From contig MQVO02000006.1 of NCBI GenBank assembly GCA_001986395.2, positions 682,001 to 746,000 on the forward strand: 64,000 nt of DNA, in the 5' to 3' direction. Made by a program: the position numbers and the translations under genes. The notes under the pieces are model-generated. The model saw only the letters and a program-made list of their open reading frames with translations, was not told the DNA's origin and did not search any database. Position 1 is the stretch's first letter; each line of letters starts with the position of its first letter. Below are positions 12,075-23,956 of the stretch, piece after piece. Source of the stretch: Irpex lacteus. Taxonomy: Eukaryota; Basidiomycota; Agaricomycetes; Polyporales; Irpicaceae.

Positions 12075-12948
12075 TTAGAGGTCGAATTCGAAATCGTCCT
12101 TCGCAGGACCTCCTCTAACATTCTGTCGCACAGTGGTGGTCGAGGTAGTATACGTTTGCTGAGACCCTTCGTCCTGTTCATAGCGGATCACTCCTGTTTC
12201 GAGTTTAAGCTTTCATAAACTCAGATCTAATAATCGAGTCATACCTGTGTCGAGGAGTTTTCGCTCAAGTAGAGAAGTCTCAAAATTATCCTTGTTGCCT
12301 AAGTCCTCAAACCCAACGAGCCTACTACCGATTGAGCGCGACAAAGATGGGGAGGGAACCAGCACCCTTACCGAGTTTTTGCTACGCCCTTAACGAAACA
12401 ATAGACGGCGGGTAGTACCTTGATGCCTAATTTCTCCACCAGAAATGGCACGTTTTCAACACATACGCGTAAGAAGCGTGTGCTAAAGTATTTTGGTGCT
12501 AATTTCTATTCGCAAGACACTCAGACTCAGGATTGGTATTGACGGTAATGGCAGAAATACGCACCTCGAGATGCCTGTCCATGATTGTACATCGTCGGAA
12601 ATTAGGCATATAGAAATGTATTATGCACAAGGGTTCTTCTCTAAGGAAAAGTTGCTCAGCTTATGGTCAAGGCACGCCTGTGATACGTACATAGTTGTTT
12701 GGAGGACTACTTTCTCCTCCATTATTTCGTCATAACGACCATGGCCATTCTCCTTGAGCTTCTTCAGCCTTTCCATCCTGTCGATGGCACGCGGTTTCAC
12801 AACAGAGCTACAAATCTGATAAAACTGTAGCTCACTCTAGCTTGAACTGTTGTATGCCTCTTTCGCGTACAGCAGCATCGTCCGCGTTCTCGATTTCCGC
12901 CTCGAGCTCTGCAAAGAGTTCATCATCGTCAATATCGTCGCGCGGCAT
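12075..12948 (-). CDS. Thioredoxin-like phosducin-family protein (TXNDC9/Plp1 type)
   Basis: Six short exons on the minus strand (12948..12836, 12777..12711, 12654..12565, 12505..12372, 12321..12245, 12193..12075) join into a 199-residue protein. An acidic N terminus (MPRDDIDDDELFAELEAEIENADDAA) leads to the family hallmark ERLKKLKENGHGRYDEI. A thioredoxin fold follows: EPLCIIHFYMPNFRRCTIMDRHLE, LAPKYFSTRFLRVCVENVPFLVEKLGIKVLP and LVGFEDLGNKDNFET. As in TXNDC9, the thioredoxin CxxC is absent. These proteins work with the chaperonin CCT in tubulin and actin folding. The exon structure hides the gene from simple ORF scanning, and exon 3 uses a weak TGAG acceptor. It is divergent from Pelota over 233 bp. 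Confidence 0.85.
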
Positions 12949-13181
12949 ATTTCAGATACTTCAAAGCAGCCAGATGCAATCTACAATGAACTTGGATGCG
13001 AGTTCTGTGAGTTGGCTGTTGGCCTGCCGTTTGCATGTAAGTTCAAGTTACTGTCGCGTGTTTGCCACTTGTAGGAATTTCAAATTGAGGCTTCCCAGGC
13101 GCATCAGCGGATCAAATCATTGTCAATGGTGCGGGAAGCGTCTTCGCATCTTCAATACTGACATCATCTCCTCCTCACACG

Positions 13182-14874
13182 ATGAAGCTCATCGGCAAAC
13201 ATATCGACAAGAACGGCGCTGTCTGTCATTATCTCATAAATATATCTACTCAAACTCACACGAAGGCCAGGGATATGTCTCGTTGTGTCCTGAGGACGAT
13301 GAAGACATGTGGCATCTGTACAATCTAATACAAGTGGTATGCACAAGTGAATTCGTTGAGTACGCTACATTCACTGCTGACGACAGCGATAGGGCGACAA
13401 AGTTCGCGCTCCAGCCATACGTCGAGTGCAGAACGTCTCCGCAACGGGTTCTACTGATTCGCATCGTGTACGTCTAAACCTGACGGTGGAAGTGACCAAG
13501 GTCGAATGGGCACCCGCAACATCAGCGGGGGAGTCGGGAGCCACAACAGACCCATCAAACCCCAATAACCTACAAGCATCCACAGCGGGACTCTCTATAA
13601 CTGGGCCAGTCGTCGTGGAGAATCAGCACGTAAGGCTGGGGGCTTTCCATACCTTGGATATCGAAGTGAACAGGAATATCAGAATTGAGAAGGAGGACGG
13701 TTGGGACAGTGTAGCTTTAGAAAGAGTACAGGAAAGTTGTGTTCCCGGGCGCGGGGCTGAGGTTGCCGCGGTTGTATGCAGTGAAGGTACGGATTCATCT
13801 TGGCGAAAACAAGCTTGTTTGTTGATTGAACGATATCGTCACAAGGGACCGCCATATTCTGTCTCTTATCACAGCATATGACGGTCATACTACAGAGGCT
13901 GGAAGTACCCATACCAAGGAAGCTTGCTGCTAACTCATCTGTGCATGAGAAGGTATGTGCTATATTCGTACGAGACTATCATGAGCCTTACTGTGCGTCC
14001 TAGGGTCTTTCAAAGTTCTATTCTTCCCTGTACACATCATTCCTACGCCATATTCCCTACTCAAATCCTTCTATCCGAGCTATCGTAATAGCTTCGCCAG
14101 GATGGGTGCGCGATGCTGTCCTGGATTACATCATGGCCGAAGCGAACCGCACGGGGAACAAGACGCTCTTGAGCGTTCGAAATAAATTCATCAAGGTCCA
14201 TGTAACCAGCCCTCACGTTCATAGCCTGACCGAGGTGCTCAAGAGTCCAGAAGTGAGTATACGCCATTCAGCCCGACAGCCTGTGAAACTCATCTGTTGT
14301 GTCAGATAGTCTCACAATTGAAAGAAACAAAGTTTGCCCGTGAAGGCATCATGTTAGACAAGTAAGTAGACGATATGCTCTCGAAAAGTATGGCACGTAA
14401 CTTTCACGACAGGTTTTTCAAAATGCTTGGCACCGACGAGATGCGTGCATGGTATGGCCCTGACCATGTCCGACTGGCTGCGGATCGTGGCGCTATTGGG
14501 ACGTTACTGATTTCAGATGAACTATTCAGGTATGTACCAACTGCGCAAGGGAAACCAGCGATGTATTCATGATATACTTGATAGAGCGAGCGACCCCGCC
14601 GTGCGTAAAAGATACGTTCAACTTGTGGAGGACGTTCGCCAGAAGAACGCAGAGGTGTTGATTTTCTCTAGCATGCACGAATCCGGTCAACGTGAGTATA
14701 CTTTGTGAATTCAAATCAGTATGCTCTGACAGAATCTGCGAAGAACTTAACCAGTTGACGGGAATTGCGGCGATTCTGACGTTTCCGCTCGATATTGAAG
14801 TTGTTGAGGCGGAAGAGCGCGAGGCCAAAGAGGAGGAGCAAAGAAGCAAGCTGGAGGACGCAGAAGAAATATGA
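13182..14874 (+). CDS. DOM34: Pelota/Dom34 ribosome-rescue factor
   Basis: Nine exons (13182..13220, 13271..13333, 13393..13786, 13846..13952, 14004..14252, 14306..14361, 14413..14529, 14585..14691, 14744..14874) encode 420 residues. The eRF1-like N-terminal domain starts [34 protein letters not shown] and continues [34 protein letters not shown]. The central domain has [17 protein letters not shown] and [41 protein letters not shown]. The C-terminal domain has [30 protein letters not shown] and ends in a Glu-rich tail. Pelota, with Hbs1, enters the empty A site of stalled ribosomes and splits them in no-go and non-stop decay. The first intron is 50 bp with an unusual GTCTGT donor. There is no GGQ peptide-release motif, as expected for Pelota and not for eRF1. 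Confidence 0.95.
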
Positions 14875-15360
14875 TCAAAAGTAACGTCTCCTTCTGAACC
14901 CTGTGCACGAAAAATGGGTGCCCTTACTAATGCAACGTGCACAGTGTACTTATAGCATCTTGTATTACTCGGCACAGTTTTGCCAACATAAGGATTCGGA
15001 ATTCCATTTCCTGGCTACCAGAACGACTCAGTATTGTCTATGAGAGTGTATCATCAGTGTACCATCACTGGCAGTTGCCCTTGGCGGTTCACCCCGCAAA
15101 GCACTGTCTACACTACAACAGATAACATGTTCGCTTGAACAGGACACCCTGTCCATCAATAAAACCCCGTAGGTTTCCTGATCTTCACTGGTATTCGTTC
15201 CTCGGGCTGTCAAATAACATGTTCGCAGATCCTACCATTTACATGATACGCGACATAGCAGTCAGCAAGGAGTAGGAACTTCGGCCTGCAGTTCCCTCTG
15301 CCCATATCCGAGCCGCATGCTCGAATGACAATGCGTGGGTATGAACAGCCGTAGGAAACT
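14875..15360. other. Intergenic region 3' of Pelota
   Basis: I found no coding frame with matching splice sites and no repeat in these bases. The right-hand continuation up to 16057 holds the regulatory sites listed separately. Confidence 0.55.
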
Positions 15361-16057
15361 ATGCTAAGTGTTACTTCCGATAACTAGACATGTGCCTATG
15401 GTACGATTGCGCGAACAAGGCACTCCGTAGCGTGCCATGGACGACACTGAGTGGCTCACCTGGTCACCCGCAGGCGATCTCGTGCAATGGAGAAGGTAGT
15501 GTGGCATTACTTAGCGCCTTGTTCCACGTCGATTGACGTTCTTCTCTGTTCTTCTTGACTTCCTTTACAGCATGAGAACTTGCCAGTTCACCGATTATCT
15601 GGGCTTCGGAGACAATGTGGCCTTCATCTTATCAGATAACGCATGGGTCTGATTGTGGCCTGTCATCTACGATACCATATCCAGTAAGTGTTCCTACACG
15701 TCTGACTCCCTAGAAGTTGATAGGCGCATTCGACTGCCTACTACTCTGCCCAAATTTCAAGGATCCAGCTTTTAAACTCCGTAGATGTCTTCAATCCTTC
15801 CAATGGCATGGAGAGGCCGACGGACTCCCCATTTCTCCCGTAAACATTCTCAGGCTATCTTGCTCTGGCAAAGCTTTGCGCCCACGGGACTGGTTCTATT
15901 CATAGCTGGAATACGCTGCGACCAGAAAATTCGACGTTCCCTGCTAAAAAGGCCTTCAGCTATATAATATACAGGCTATCCATCTCTGGGTTGCCCGTCG
16001 CCCCCTCTCCTGGCTACGAACAAAAACATCTCTCAGACCTCTACCTCCCAGGGCACC
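15361..16057 (+). promoter_or_regulatory. GATA-site cluster and TATA box upstream of the ferric reductase
   Basis: ATCAGATAA at 15631..15639 fits the ATCWGATAA consensus of fungal iron-sensing GATA repressors (Urbs1/SREA/Sre1 type). It forms part of an 11-bp element TTATCAGATAA (15629..15639) with GATA cores on both strands. A further AGATAA lies on the minus strand (TTATCT at 15595..15600) and CGATAA at 15378..15383. TATATAATAT at 15961..15970 lies about 90 bp before the ATG and is a good TATA box. Iron repression is inferred from the motif and the downstream gene. Confidence 0.55.
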
Positions 16058-18440
16058 ATGTCGAGTCCTACCACTACACTCTCACCAGCGGCCTCAGCTG
16101 CCGCTGCCGAAGCCTCAGCCATCATGCATGCCATCAAGCACAAAGGCGAACATGTACGCTCATTCGTCGTCGCCTCTAATAAATTATGAATTTGGCTCAT
16201 GCGTACGAATCAGGACTATCCTAAAGACATCTGGTACTTTCTGGCATGTACCGTTGGTGTCGCTGCTCTTCTGAACATCGTCTCCGTCGTGTGGGCCTTC
16301 TGGCGACGTCAAGCCTTCCGACGTGAACGTGCACTCGCGCAAAGTCCCACATCGATTAATGCTGGGACACACGGAATATTCCACCGAGTCACCAACGCTA
16401 TAATATCAACAAGTCGAATCGTTGCCTTTCGTTTGAGGCTACCGACAGTCCGATTGAGCGTTCTCGAAGCCCTGCTCACCGCTATCTATCTCATGGCCTT
16501 GCTCATATGGACGTTTGTCAATAGTACGTCGTCTTATCCTGTCAGCTGATTAAACCATTGACTTTTCCTCTTGAACAGCTCAGCAGCTCAATATCACAGA
16601 TTGGTCGGACAGATCAGGACATATTGCCGGTTCCCAAATCCCTCTCATCGTTGGCTTGTCCATGAAGAACAATATCATTGGATGTGGGTGTTTGTCATAG
16701 AAGATTAGAATAGCTGGGTTTAGCTAACGTTGTCTGACCCAGATTTGACTGGAGTAGGCTACGAGAAAGTGAGTGTAGTCCATCACATGCATTTTAACAG
16801 CGTGACAATATCCTTTCTCTAGTTACACATATTGCATCGCACAGTCGCACGGTCTGTCTTTGTGATCGTGCTCGTTCATGGCTTCTCACGGTAAGTACCT
16901 TCCCATAGTGTAAATCAGCCTTGTCCAATGTGTTTACGATGTTACTAGCGTCACAGTTGAGTAAGTAATAACCCACTCCGGCACGTATTCTGACATTCGA
17001 AGCATATGTTTACTCAATGCTCTTCTAGCCACGTACAAATGGTTGAGTTCGGCTGGACACGGCTTGGTTTAGCTTGCGGGATCATCTACGCGTTAATCAT
17101 CCTCATGTCGTTTGCTCCCATTCGCCGGCGGTTCTTCGAACTATTCTACATGTTCCATGTAGTGCTGGTCTTGTGAGTGCTTTCCCACTCCGCCTCATAA
17201 CAAGTACTGGTGTTAATATACATTTCTAGTGCTTTGATTCTTATCGCGTACTTGCACTCCGCTGCATCAAAGTAAGTTAGATATGCTCTGCACGCTCCAC
17301 GCATACTGAACCACATACCATTATCAGCTTTGGCTACTATGTCTGGCCCGCCTTCGTTGTATGGGGCTTTGACCGCGTGTGTCGGTACCTTCGCTATCTC
17401 ATCCTCATGGACTTCCAGTCGCCATTCAACCCTTTGAACCAAGCGTCCGTGGAGTTGCTCTCTTCTGACACCCTTCGCATCACGGCTCGTCGCGGTCAAA
17501 ACCTACCTATTACATGGAAGGCTGGTCAGCATATGTATATCGCACTGCCTTCCTTAGGCCCTGTCGAAAGCCATCCCTTTACGATTGCCACAATTCCCAA
17601 CGATGATGCAAGCGACGAAAACGGCGGCGAGAGGAAAGGAAAGGAAATGGTATGGATTGTCAGGGCACGGGACGGATTTACAAAGCGAATTGGGGAGTAT
17701 GTGACTGGGCTTGGCGGGAAATGTCAAATGCCAGTTTTCATGCATGGCCCGTACGGCAGCCCATCAGATATTACGCCCTACAGCACTTGCATTTTTATCG
17801 CTGGTAAGACATTTTCACGGAATACCGATGTCAGTTATTGATGATGCACAGGTGGATCGGGTGTCACCTACACCTTGCCTCGCATGCGCGATTTGCTCAT
17901 GTAGGTTCACCCTCAGGTCACTCTCAGAACATACCTTGTCTGATATCTCCCTTTAGCAAAGCATCGAAGTCTGGAGCATGCGCTCGCCGGATAATATTCA
18001 TCTGGGCTATCCGCCATACGTCTCATATGGGTTGGCTCTCAACTGAGTTCCAAAAGGCTCTCCTCACGGCCCGTCAAGTGCCATCCCTCTCCCTCTCCGT
18101 CCAAATCTACATCACGTCCTCTGTCTCTGGAGATTCGCCTTCTCGCTCCTCGGAAGATATTGAGAAGGATGCGGAGGTTTCAACACCTGCCAGTGATAAA
18201 CATATCGCAGCTTTCGGCGGCCTAGAAGGCACCGAAGTCATGTACGGTCGTCCAAACGTCAGTGACATCCTGGAAGATACTGTCCGTGGCTCGCTCGGCC
18301 CCGTCTCTGTGGACGTCTCTGGCCCCAAGCCTCTCCTGCATGATGTCAGGACGGCCCTGTCAGGCGGCTTCGCGTCCCCGATGAGTGCGCTCAAGGGTGT
18401 GCCATCAGTGCAGCTGAACGTTGAAACCTTCTCCCTGTAA
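16058..18440 (+). CDS. Ferric-chelate reductase, FRE family (heme b / FAD / NADPH membrane oxidoreductase)
   Basis: Eleven exons (16058..16153, 16214..16523, 16579..16683, 16743..16768, 16823..16890, 16949..16960, 17029..17172, 17230..17271, 17328..17803, 17852..17900, 17957..18440) give 603 residues. Exon 6 is only 12 nt. Several hydrophobic spans (from about residue 38 on) carry the paired heme-ligand histidines: HRTVARSVFVIVLVH, then HVVLVFALILIAYLH. The cytosolic half has the FAD motif HPFTIAT, a glycine-rich GPYGSP/AGGSG nucleotide site and the terminal ETFSL. The family moves electrons from NADPH across the plasma membrane (or vacuole) to reduce Fe3+ or Cu2+ for uptake. The usual CGP motif near the C terminus reads SGP here. 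The upstream region carries iron-type GATA sites. Confidence 0.93.
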
Positions 18441-18589
18441 TCTCCTCTCTAAAGTCAACGATAATTCTAGATGTGTACACGTATGCTGTATCGTTTTCTC
18501 GTACCGTACTAGTACAGTGGTTATAGGAAGTTTCATTGATTGTGGTACGAGTACATTTAACGCGCGAACGCTGAACTTATTGAGCTCTG

Positions 18590-21569
18590 TTACTCGACAG
18601 CTCCCTCTGCCCCATCCACAACTTCCACTTCGTCACCTTCGCCCTCTTTACCTTTGAACTTCTGATCATCACTGTTCATAGTCAAAGCAGTCTGATAATG
18701 AGAGCTTGTCTCTGCTTTCGTAACTTCTCTGAGAGCCATCGTTGCATACGCAGCAGTGCCGAGCTGGAGCTTAATCTGCAGAGCCAGGAATTTGCCGTTC
18801 TCGTCAATCTGGGGCGGGTCAAATCCTAGTAGCTTGTCTTCGTCCGCTTGGGCCAGAGCGATGTCTGGGTCAGTGTACCTGAGTAAAGACCAGGACAGCT
18901 CTGAGGGTAGGTGCATGATCTTGCGATACGAGCCACCAAGGCTGTACTCCCTGTAGGATATCGTCTCAATCAGCACGTTGATGGAGAATCACGAAGGATG
19001 CATGACAGACTTTTGTTTGCGAACCCAGTTCTCTGGATCCAACCCATCTGCACGAAGAAATTCTTTATACCGTTCGCCAAGCTTTCCTTCGGGAAACGAC
19101 ACATCTTTGCCGGGCAAGGGCATGACAACGTCAAAGATCGTGTACTTGTCCAAGTCGGCCTCTGTTAGGACTTTCGCCCGCGGTGCTTCCCAGGGCTTTC
19201 TATGCCTACTCCGCTTTCCTCCTTCTACGTTATCTGATAACGGATTGCATGAATCACACCGGACCATCGATGCTACGAATCCACTCACCATTCTCAGGTT
19301 TATCTTCTACAATTACCGCGTCATCGGCGCCTTCTGCGACTACTTCCGCTTCTTCTATATCTTCGCTCGCTTCTGATACCAGATCTCCAGCGACAGGTTT
19401 ATCCGCACCGAACAAACGTATGCGTTCTGACACGATGGCATTCCAGACATATGACTGGTAAGCATGCACATACATCAGGCGCAGATTGCGTGGAATCTTC
19501 ACATATGGTTTAGCACGCCTATACACCGAGCGAAAGGATCGATAGGACGTACGGTAGACAAAGCACCCATGGCATTGCGAGTGTCACCGTGCTGCTTCTT
19601 ATAGCTCTCTAGAATGCAGCGCTCCGCAACCACACGGCGTGGCATGAGTTCCAACGCTTTGTCAAGGTCGCCGTCTTCCAGCCAGGCCTTGCGAGCAGCA
19701 ACGACCTCAGGGTGTTCACCCGGGCGCACACGCAGGATCAAGGAAATGGCCTTCTGCCATTCAGACTTGAGGATGGCCAAACCGATGGAATGGGTAGGCA
19801 CGGCCGCCGTTCCAAAACGTTGCATGCCTATACAATCACATGAGTCAACCTCCAGAAAGGCGGAAGATGCCAAGACGAACCATAGTAGTTGATGAACCCC
19901 TTTGACTTGACGATGCTCAACGCACGGTCGATGGTTTCGGGCGAATCCACTTGGACGTTCCGTAATGTGATAACAAAGGCGTTGCCCTTGAGCATTCCAA
20001 GTTCTAGTCCCGCTCTCCTATAGTTGAAGTCTGCGATCCTGATGCCACGCTCTCCTCTTTTCGTTAGGACCTCTTCAGGAGTTCGCCGGCCTGTCAGGCC
20101 ATTAGCAAGCCGCCATACGTCCTCGACTGTTTTGTTCCCGCGCCTGAGAGCCACTCGCTGGACTGTGACTCCACGCTTATCTTTCGTGCCAGCGACCGAC
20201 AAATCCTTCACATTGCAGTGTAGGGAACGCGATAGATGGGCAAGCGCATCTTGGGTGTCACGGTTCGTCTTCTGTAGAGTAAAATGGACGTAGGGAGGAT
20301 AATCTCCCCTCTCTCCACGTGCGGGCCGACCTGTAGAGGAATGGGTGGTTGGCAGAATAGATAGGACGGAAAACATACCTGCGTCTGCTCGTCCTCCTCT
20401 TCCACCGCCGCGACCCCCTCTTCCACCCTTGGACCACTTGATTGCGATCTTGGAGCCATCATCCGTAGGAGGTGTAGTAGTGTCTGTCTCAGACTCAAGC
20501 TTGCCTCCAAATAGTTCGCGCACGGCTTGGTGGAGGCCGGTTCTCGTCTCTTTTGACGCAATAGGCTAGATAATCCACCAAAAATCAGATTGTATTGAAC
20601 TAGATGCAAAAATACGACACAGACATCAGACAGAACTTTACGAGTATCCTCTCGGTCACCGGGACGTCCGCCTCTTCCACCACGACCTCCTCTACCTCCT
20701 CGTCCGCCTCTACCGCCACGATCCCTACCCCTTCTGCCCTTTTCAGGCTTCACGGGTTCTGGTTCTGGTTGAGGAGCAAGATTTGAAGACGAAGCCTCCT
20801 CATTCCCTGCTTGCTTGCCTTGTCTCCCACCCCAGCCGCTGTCACTTACAAACGGCGGTTCTGGACCTTCCAAATAGAGTGCTTTGACCTTCTCAATAGC
20901 CTCCTCGGATAAGAAGGGTTTGAGAGTAGTGGTGAAACGTTCTGGCCATGGCTCGGTCTCTTGTGGTGTTTCGACTACCTTTTCAGTGGGAGTGTCGGCG
21001 TCCTTGGGGTTTGAGTCGAGCTGCTCGCTGGTGGAAGCCTCCGGTACATCGGCGGTGACAGGTTCAGTCGCTGTCTCGGGCTGAGGGGCGGTGATGGTAT
21101 CTTTTTCCTTCTTCTTTGAAGACTCTGGCTTGTCTAGGGACTTGAGGTGAATAACATTACCGTCAAGGTCTACCTCGTACACCAAGAAATCCGTGAATCT
21201 GTGAGATGTTATAGCCATGCAATATGCATCTGTATATGTTACATACCTCTGTTTAATAATGCCCTCAATTTTCGGCACATCATGTCCTACATACTCCGAG
21301 ATGCCTACGTCCGACTCCATAACACAGACCATTGAGCCATCAGGAGTGCAAGCAGGTGGAGGAAGACCAAGCAATGCATGACTAGGTGGCAGTAAGTTTT
21401 CTGGGCCTTCGTCTGTTGTTGCCTCAGCGTTTTCTGCGGGGACCGAAGCTTCGTTCATCTCGACGTCTTGTAGGTCCACCACTATGGGCTCCTCGCTCAG
21501 CTTGGTTCTCTTCGGGGATCGAGCAGCAGAGTCGTCGCCTTCTGGTTCTCTGGACCTCCTATTCGACAT
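18590..21569 (-). CDS. PUS7: tRNA/mRNA pseudouridine synthase Pus7 (TruD family)
   Basis: Eight minus-strand exons (21569..21247, 21198..20625, 20565..20379, 20330..19881, 19827..19553, 19496..19289, 19224..19011, 18950..18590) encode 564 residues. The catalytic core holds [12 protein letters not shown] with the TruD catalytic Asp, preceded by [23 protein letters not shown]. It is followed by [25 protein letters not shown] and [17 protein letters not shown]. Pus7 converts U to pseudouridine in tRNAs, U2 snRNA and mRNAs. Odd features: a long acidic and Pro/Thr-rich insertion (about residues 120-260) and two RGG-type runs (near residues 280-300 and 350-362), one on each side of intron 2; the third to last exon join relies on a TAG acceptor at 19225. 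It lies head-to-head with URA3 over 149 bp. Confidence 0.92.
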
Positions 21570-21718
21570 TTTTGTTCAAGATGTGCAGAACCAAGGAACA
21601 GTGGCAAGTAGTTAAGGGAAGAGTTAATTGAAGACAGTACCAGATCCATGCAAGATCCAGGGTAAGATCTGCGCGCGGTAATCCCGATTTTGAAGAAACT
21701 GCAGATCTCTCATCTCAA

Positions 21719-22652
21719 ATGTCGCCATCACGCATTGCAGCACAGACATACGCCCAGCGTGCCGCAAAGCATGCCAATCCAGCAGCCAAAGCACTGCTCG
21801 AGATAATCGAGAGGAAGAAAAGCAACTTGTGCGTCAGCGTGGATGTGACCGACCGAGATGAGTTCCTCAAGATCATCGACACTGTTGGGCCTTATGTCTG
21901 TCTCATCAAAGTACGTGATTTAAACAGCCTTTCTGCTCAGATATTCATACAAGCCCTGTAGACACATGTCGATATAATCGAGAACTTTGACTGGTCTCTT
22001 GTTGAACATTTACAAGAGCTCAGCGCAAGCCATGACTTCCTGATCTTCGAAGACAGGAAGTTTGCAGATATAGGTAGGTCGGTGCGTAATAGTCACACTA
22101 GTTATCATTGACATTTTGAGCGAAGGAAACACGGTTGCTCTCCAATATTCGAGTGGCGTGCATAAGATCGCCTCTTGGTCGCATATCACCAATGCTCATC
22201 CCGTACCTGGACCTTCCATTATCTCGGGTCTTGCCTCTGTTGGCAGACCTCTCGGGAGAGGGCTGCTCTTGCTAGCAGAAATGAGCACGAAGGGAAGCCT
22301 AGCCACCGGTGCTTACACAGAGGAAGCGGTGAACATGGCCCGAGCGCATCGCGATTTTGTGATAGGCTTCATCGCCCAGAGGAGGATGGAGGACGTCGGC
22401 ACATCTGCTCATCCCGATGACGAGGACTTCTTGATCTTATCTCCTGGAGTTGGCCTCGATGTTAAAGGAGACGCTATGGGACAGCAATATCGTACGCCGA
22501 AAGAAGTTATTACGGAGTCTGGCTGCGATGTGATCATTGTTGGACGCGGTATATATGGCAAAGGGGGTAGTATCGACGTACAGAGCGTTCAAATCCAGGC
22601 CGAGAGATATCGCAACGAAGGCTGGGCAGCGTATGAAGCCAGGATAATCTAA
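21719..22652 (+). CDS. URA3: Orotidine 5'-phosphate decarboxylase
   Basis: Three exons (21719..21910, 21962..22073, 22126..22652) encode 276 residues. The signature [13 protein letters not shown] spans the second intron and contains the Asp-Lys-Asp catalytic set. LCVSVDVT near residue 38, the loop around [11 protein letters not shown], and [20 protein letters not shown] with VGRGIY for phosphate binding are all kept. The enzyme makes UMP from OMP in the last step of pyrimidine synthesis. Length and motifs fit an intact, functional gene. The 149-bp gap to the divergent PUS7 gene probably acts as a shared promoter. Confidence 0.97.
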
Positions 22653-23055
22653 TTCTTGCGATACTGCCATAGAATAAAAGAAGATCAATTCGCAGTATGG
22701 AATGATCAGACGTACAGGCATGTACAGCGACGCCAGAGGCTCGCACACATAGGTAGGGAAGACCATATCTCATCTGTTGCTCTGCTTTCCGTTAGTCTGC
22801 GTGAAGTAGAATGCCAGACGTTGTAAATATGGTCATAAGAGCAGAGCACTGAGTAACTAACAACGTAGCGTGAAATGCCTGGGCCAATGGCAACCCAGGC
22901 CCTTGAGCGCTTTCGGCGTCGGCCTACCACGTGGATGCGCTTTACACGTCGGTTTCCCCACAAGCGCTTGTGGCCACGACCTCTACTCCGTCAGTCTCAT
23001 AGCCTCAGCTGCCAACGCTCGTTCGAACCACTCCTGCTACAACAATCACACTGCC
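22653..23055. other. Intergenic region, URA3 to SEC22
   Basis: The gap is 403 bp. ORFs up to 117 codons cross into the SEC22 gene in wrong frames. I see no separate gene. Confidence 0.6.
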
Positions 23056-23956
23056 ATGGTCAAGTCAACAATTATTGTCAGAGCTTCGGACGCTCTCCCC
23101 CTCGCTGCTACGGTTGACGACGAGCAGGTTAGATGTGACGTACAGTGCTCTATTTATGCGGTGTTACTCATTGCTATCATACCAGACAGAGAACACACTT
23201 CAGGAGCACAAACAGCAAGCTAAACTCATCTTCCGCCGGATAACACCAAACTCGGAGCCTCGCTGTTCAATAGAGAGCGGACCACAGACACTACAGTTAG
23301 CATATGCTTCTGTCTTAGTATACCTCACTTACCAAACTGACGGGGTTTTCTTGGCAGCTATCTAATTTCGAACAATGTTGTATATCTCGTTATTGCAGAC
23401 AAGTCATACCCGCGAAAACTAGCCTTCTCTTACTTGGATGAGCTCTCCAAAGAGTTCGAGGTTTCGTACGGAGCAAAGGTGGACACGGTGAGGAAACCAT
23501 ATGCATTCGTTGGCTTTGGTGCGCAGACTTTCTTCCCGTCTGCAACGTTCATCGTTGACCCTTGCTACCCAGATACATTCATGGGCAAGACAACACGACT
23601 TTACCAAGACACGCGGAATGTTGGTGCAAGCTCTGGTTTGGACAAGCTCAATGACGAGCTGCAGGACGTTACGCGCATCATGACGAAGAACATGGAAGAG
23701 CTACTATGGCGAGGAGACTCGTTAGATCGTGCGTCTTATTTGCCTTCCACCTCAGAGCTAATCCCGGCTGACTTGAATCTCCGTTTCCTCCTTCTTCACA
23801 GGCATGTCACACCTGTCCACCTCGCTCAGGTCCGAATCAGAAAAGTACCGCAAGGCCGCCCGTAACATAAACCTCCAAGCGATGCTTCGCCAATATGCGC
23901 CCATTGGTGCTGTCGTCTTTATCATCATCATTCTGCTCTGGTGGAGATTCTCATAG
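23056..23956 (+). CDS. SEC22: R-SNARE Sec22 (ER-Golgi transport)
   Basis: Five exons (23056..23127, 23186..23295, 23358..23518, 23573..23728, 23802..23956) give 217 residues, the usual Sec22 length. The longin domain starts MVKSTIIVRASDALPLAATVDDEQ and includes NNVVYLVIADKSYPRKLAFSYLDEL. The SNARE helix runs LDKLNDELQDVTRIMTKNMEELLWRGDSLDRM, with the zero-layer Arg in WRGD. A single C-terminal membrane anchor (PIGAVVFIIIILLWW) ends the protein. Sec22 sits on COPII and COPI vesicles and pairs with Sed5/Bos1/Bet1-type SNAREs. Confidence 0.97.

Noticed and set aside
12842..13477. 211-codon plus-strand ORF
   Set aside because: It overlaps the antisense of the TXNDC9-like gene and the Pelota exons, whose spliced products match known families from end to end.
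20650..20720. GC-rich triplet-like repeat taken as a minisatellite
   Set aside because: It is the coding sequence of the RGG box in PUS7, with varied third positions, so I treat it as protein-level repetition.
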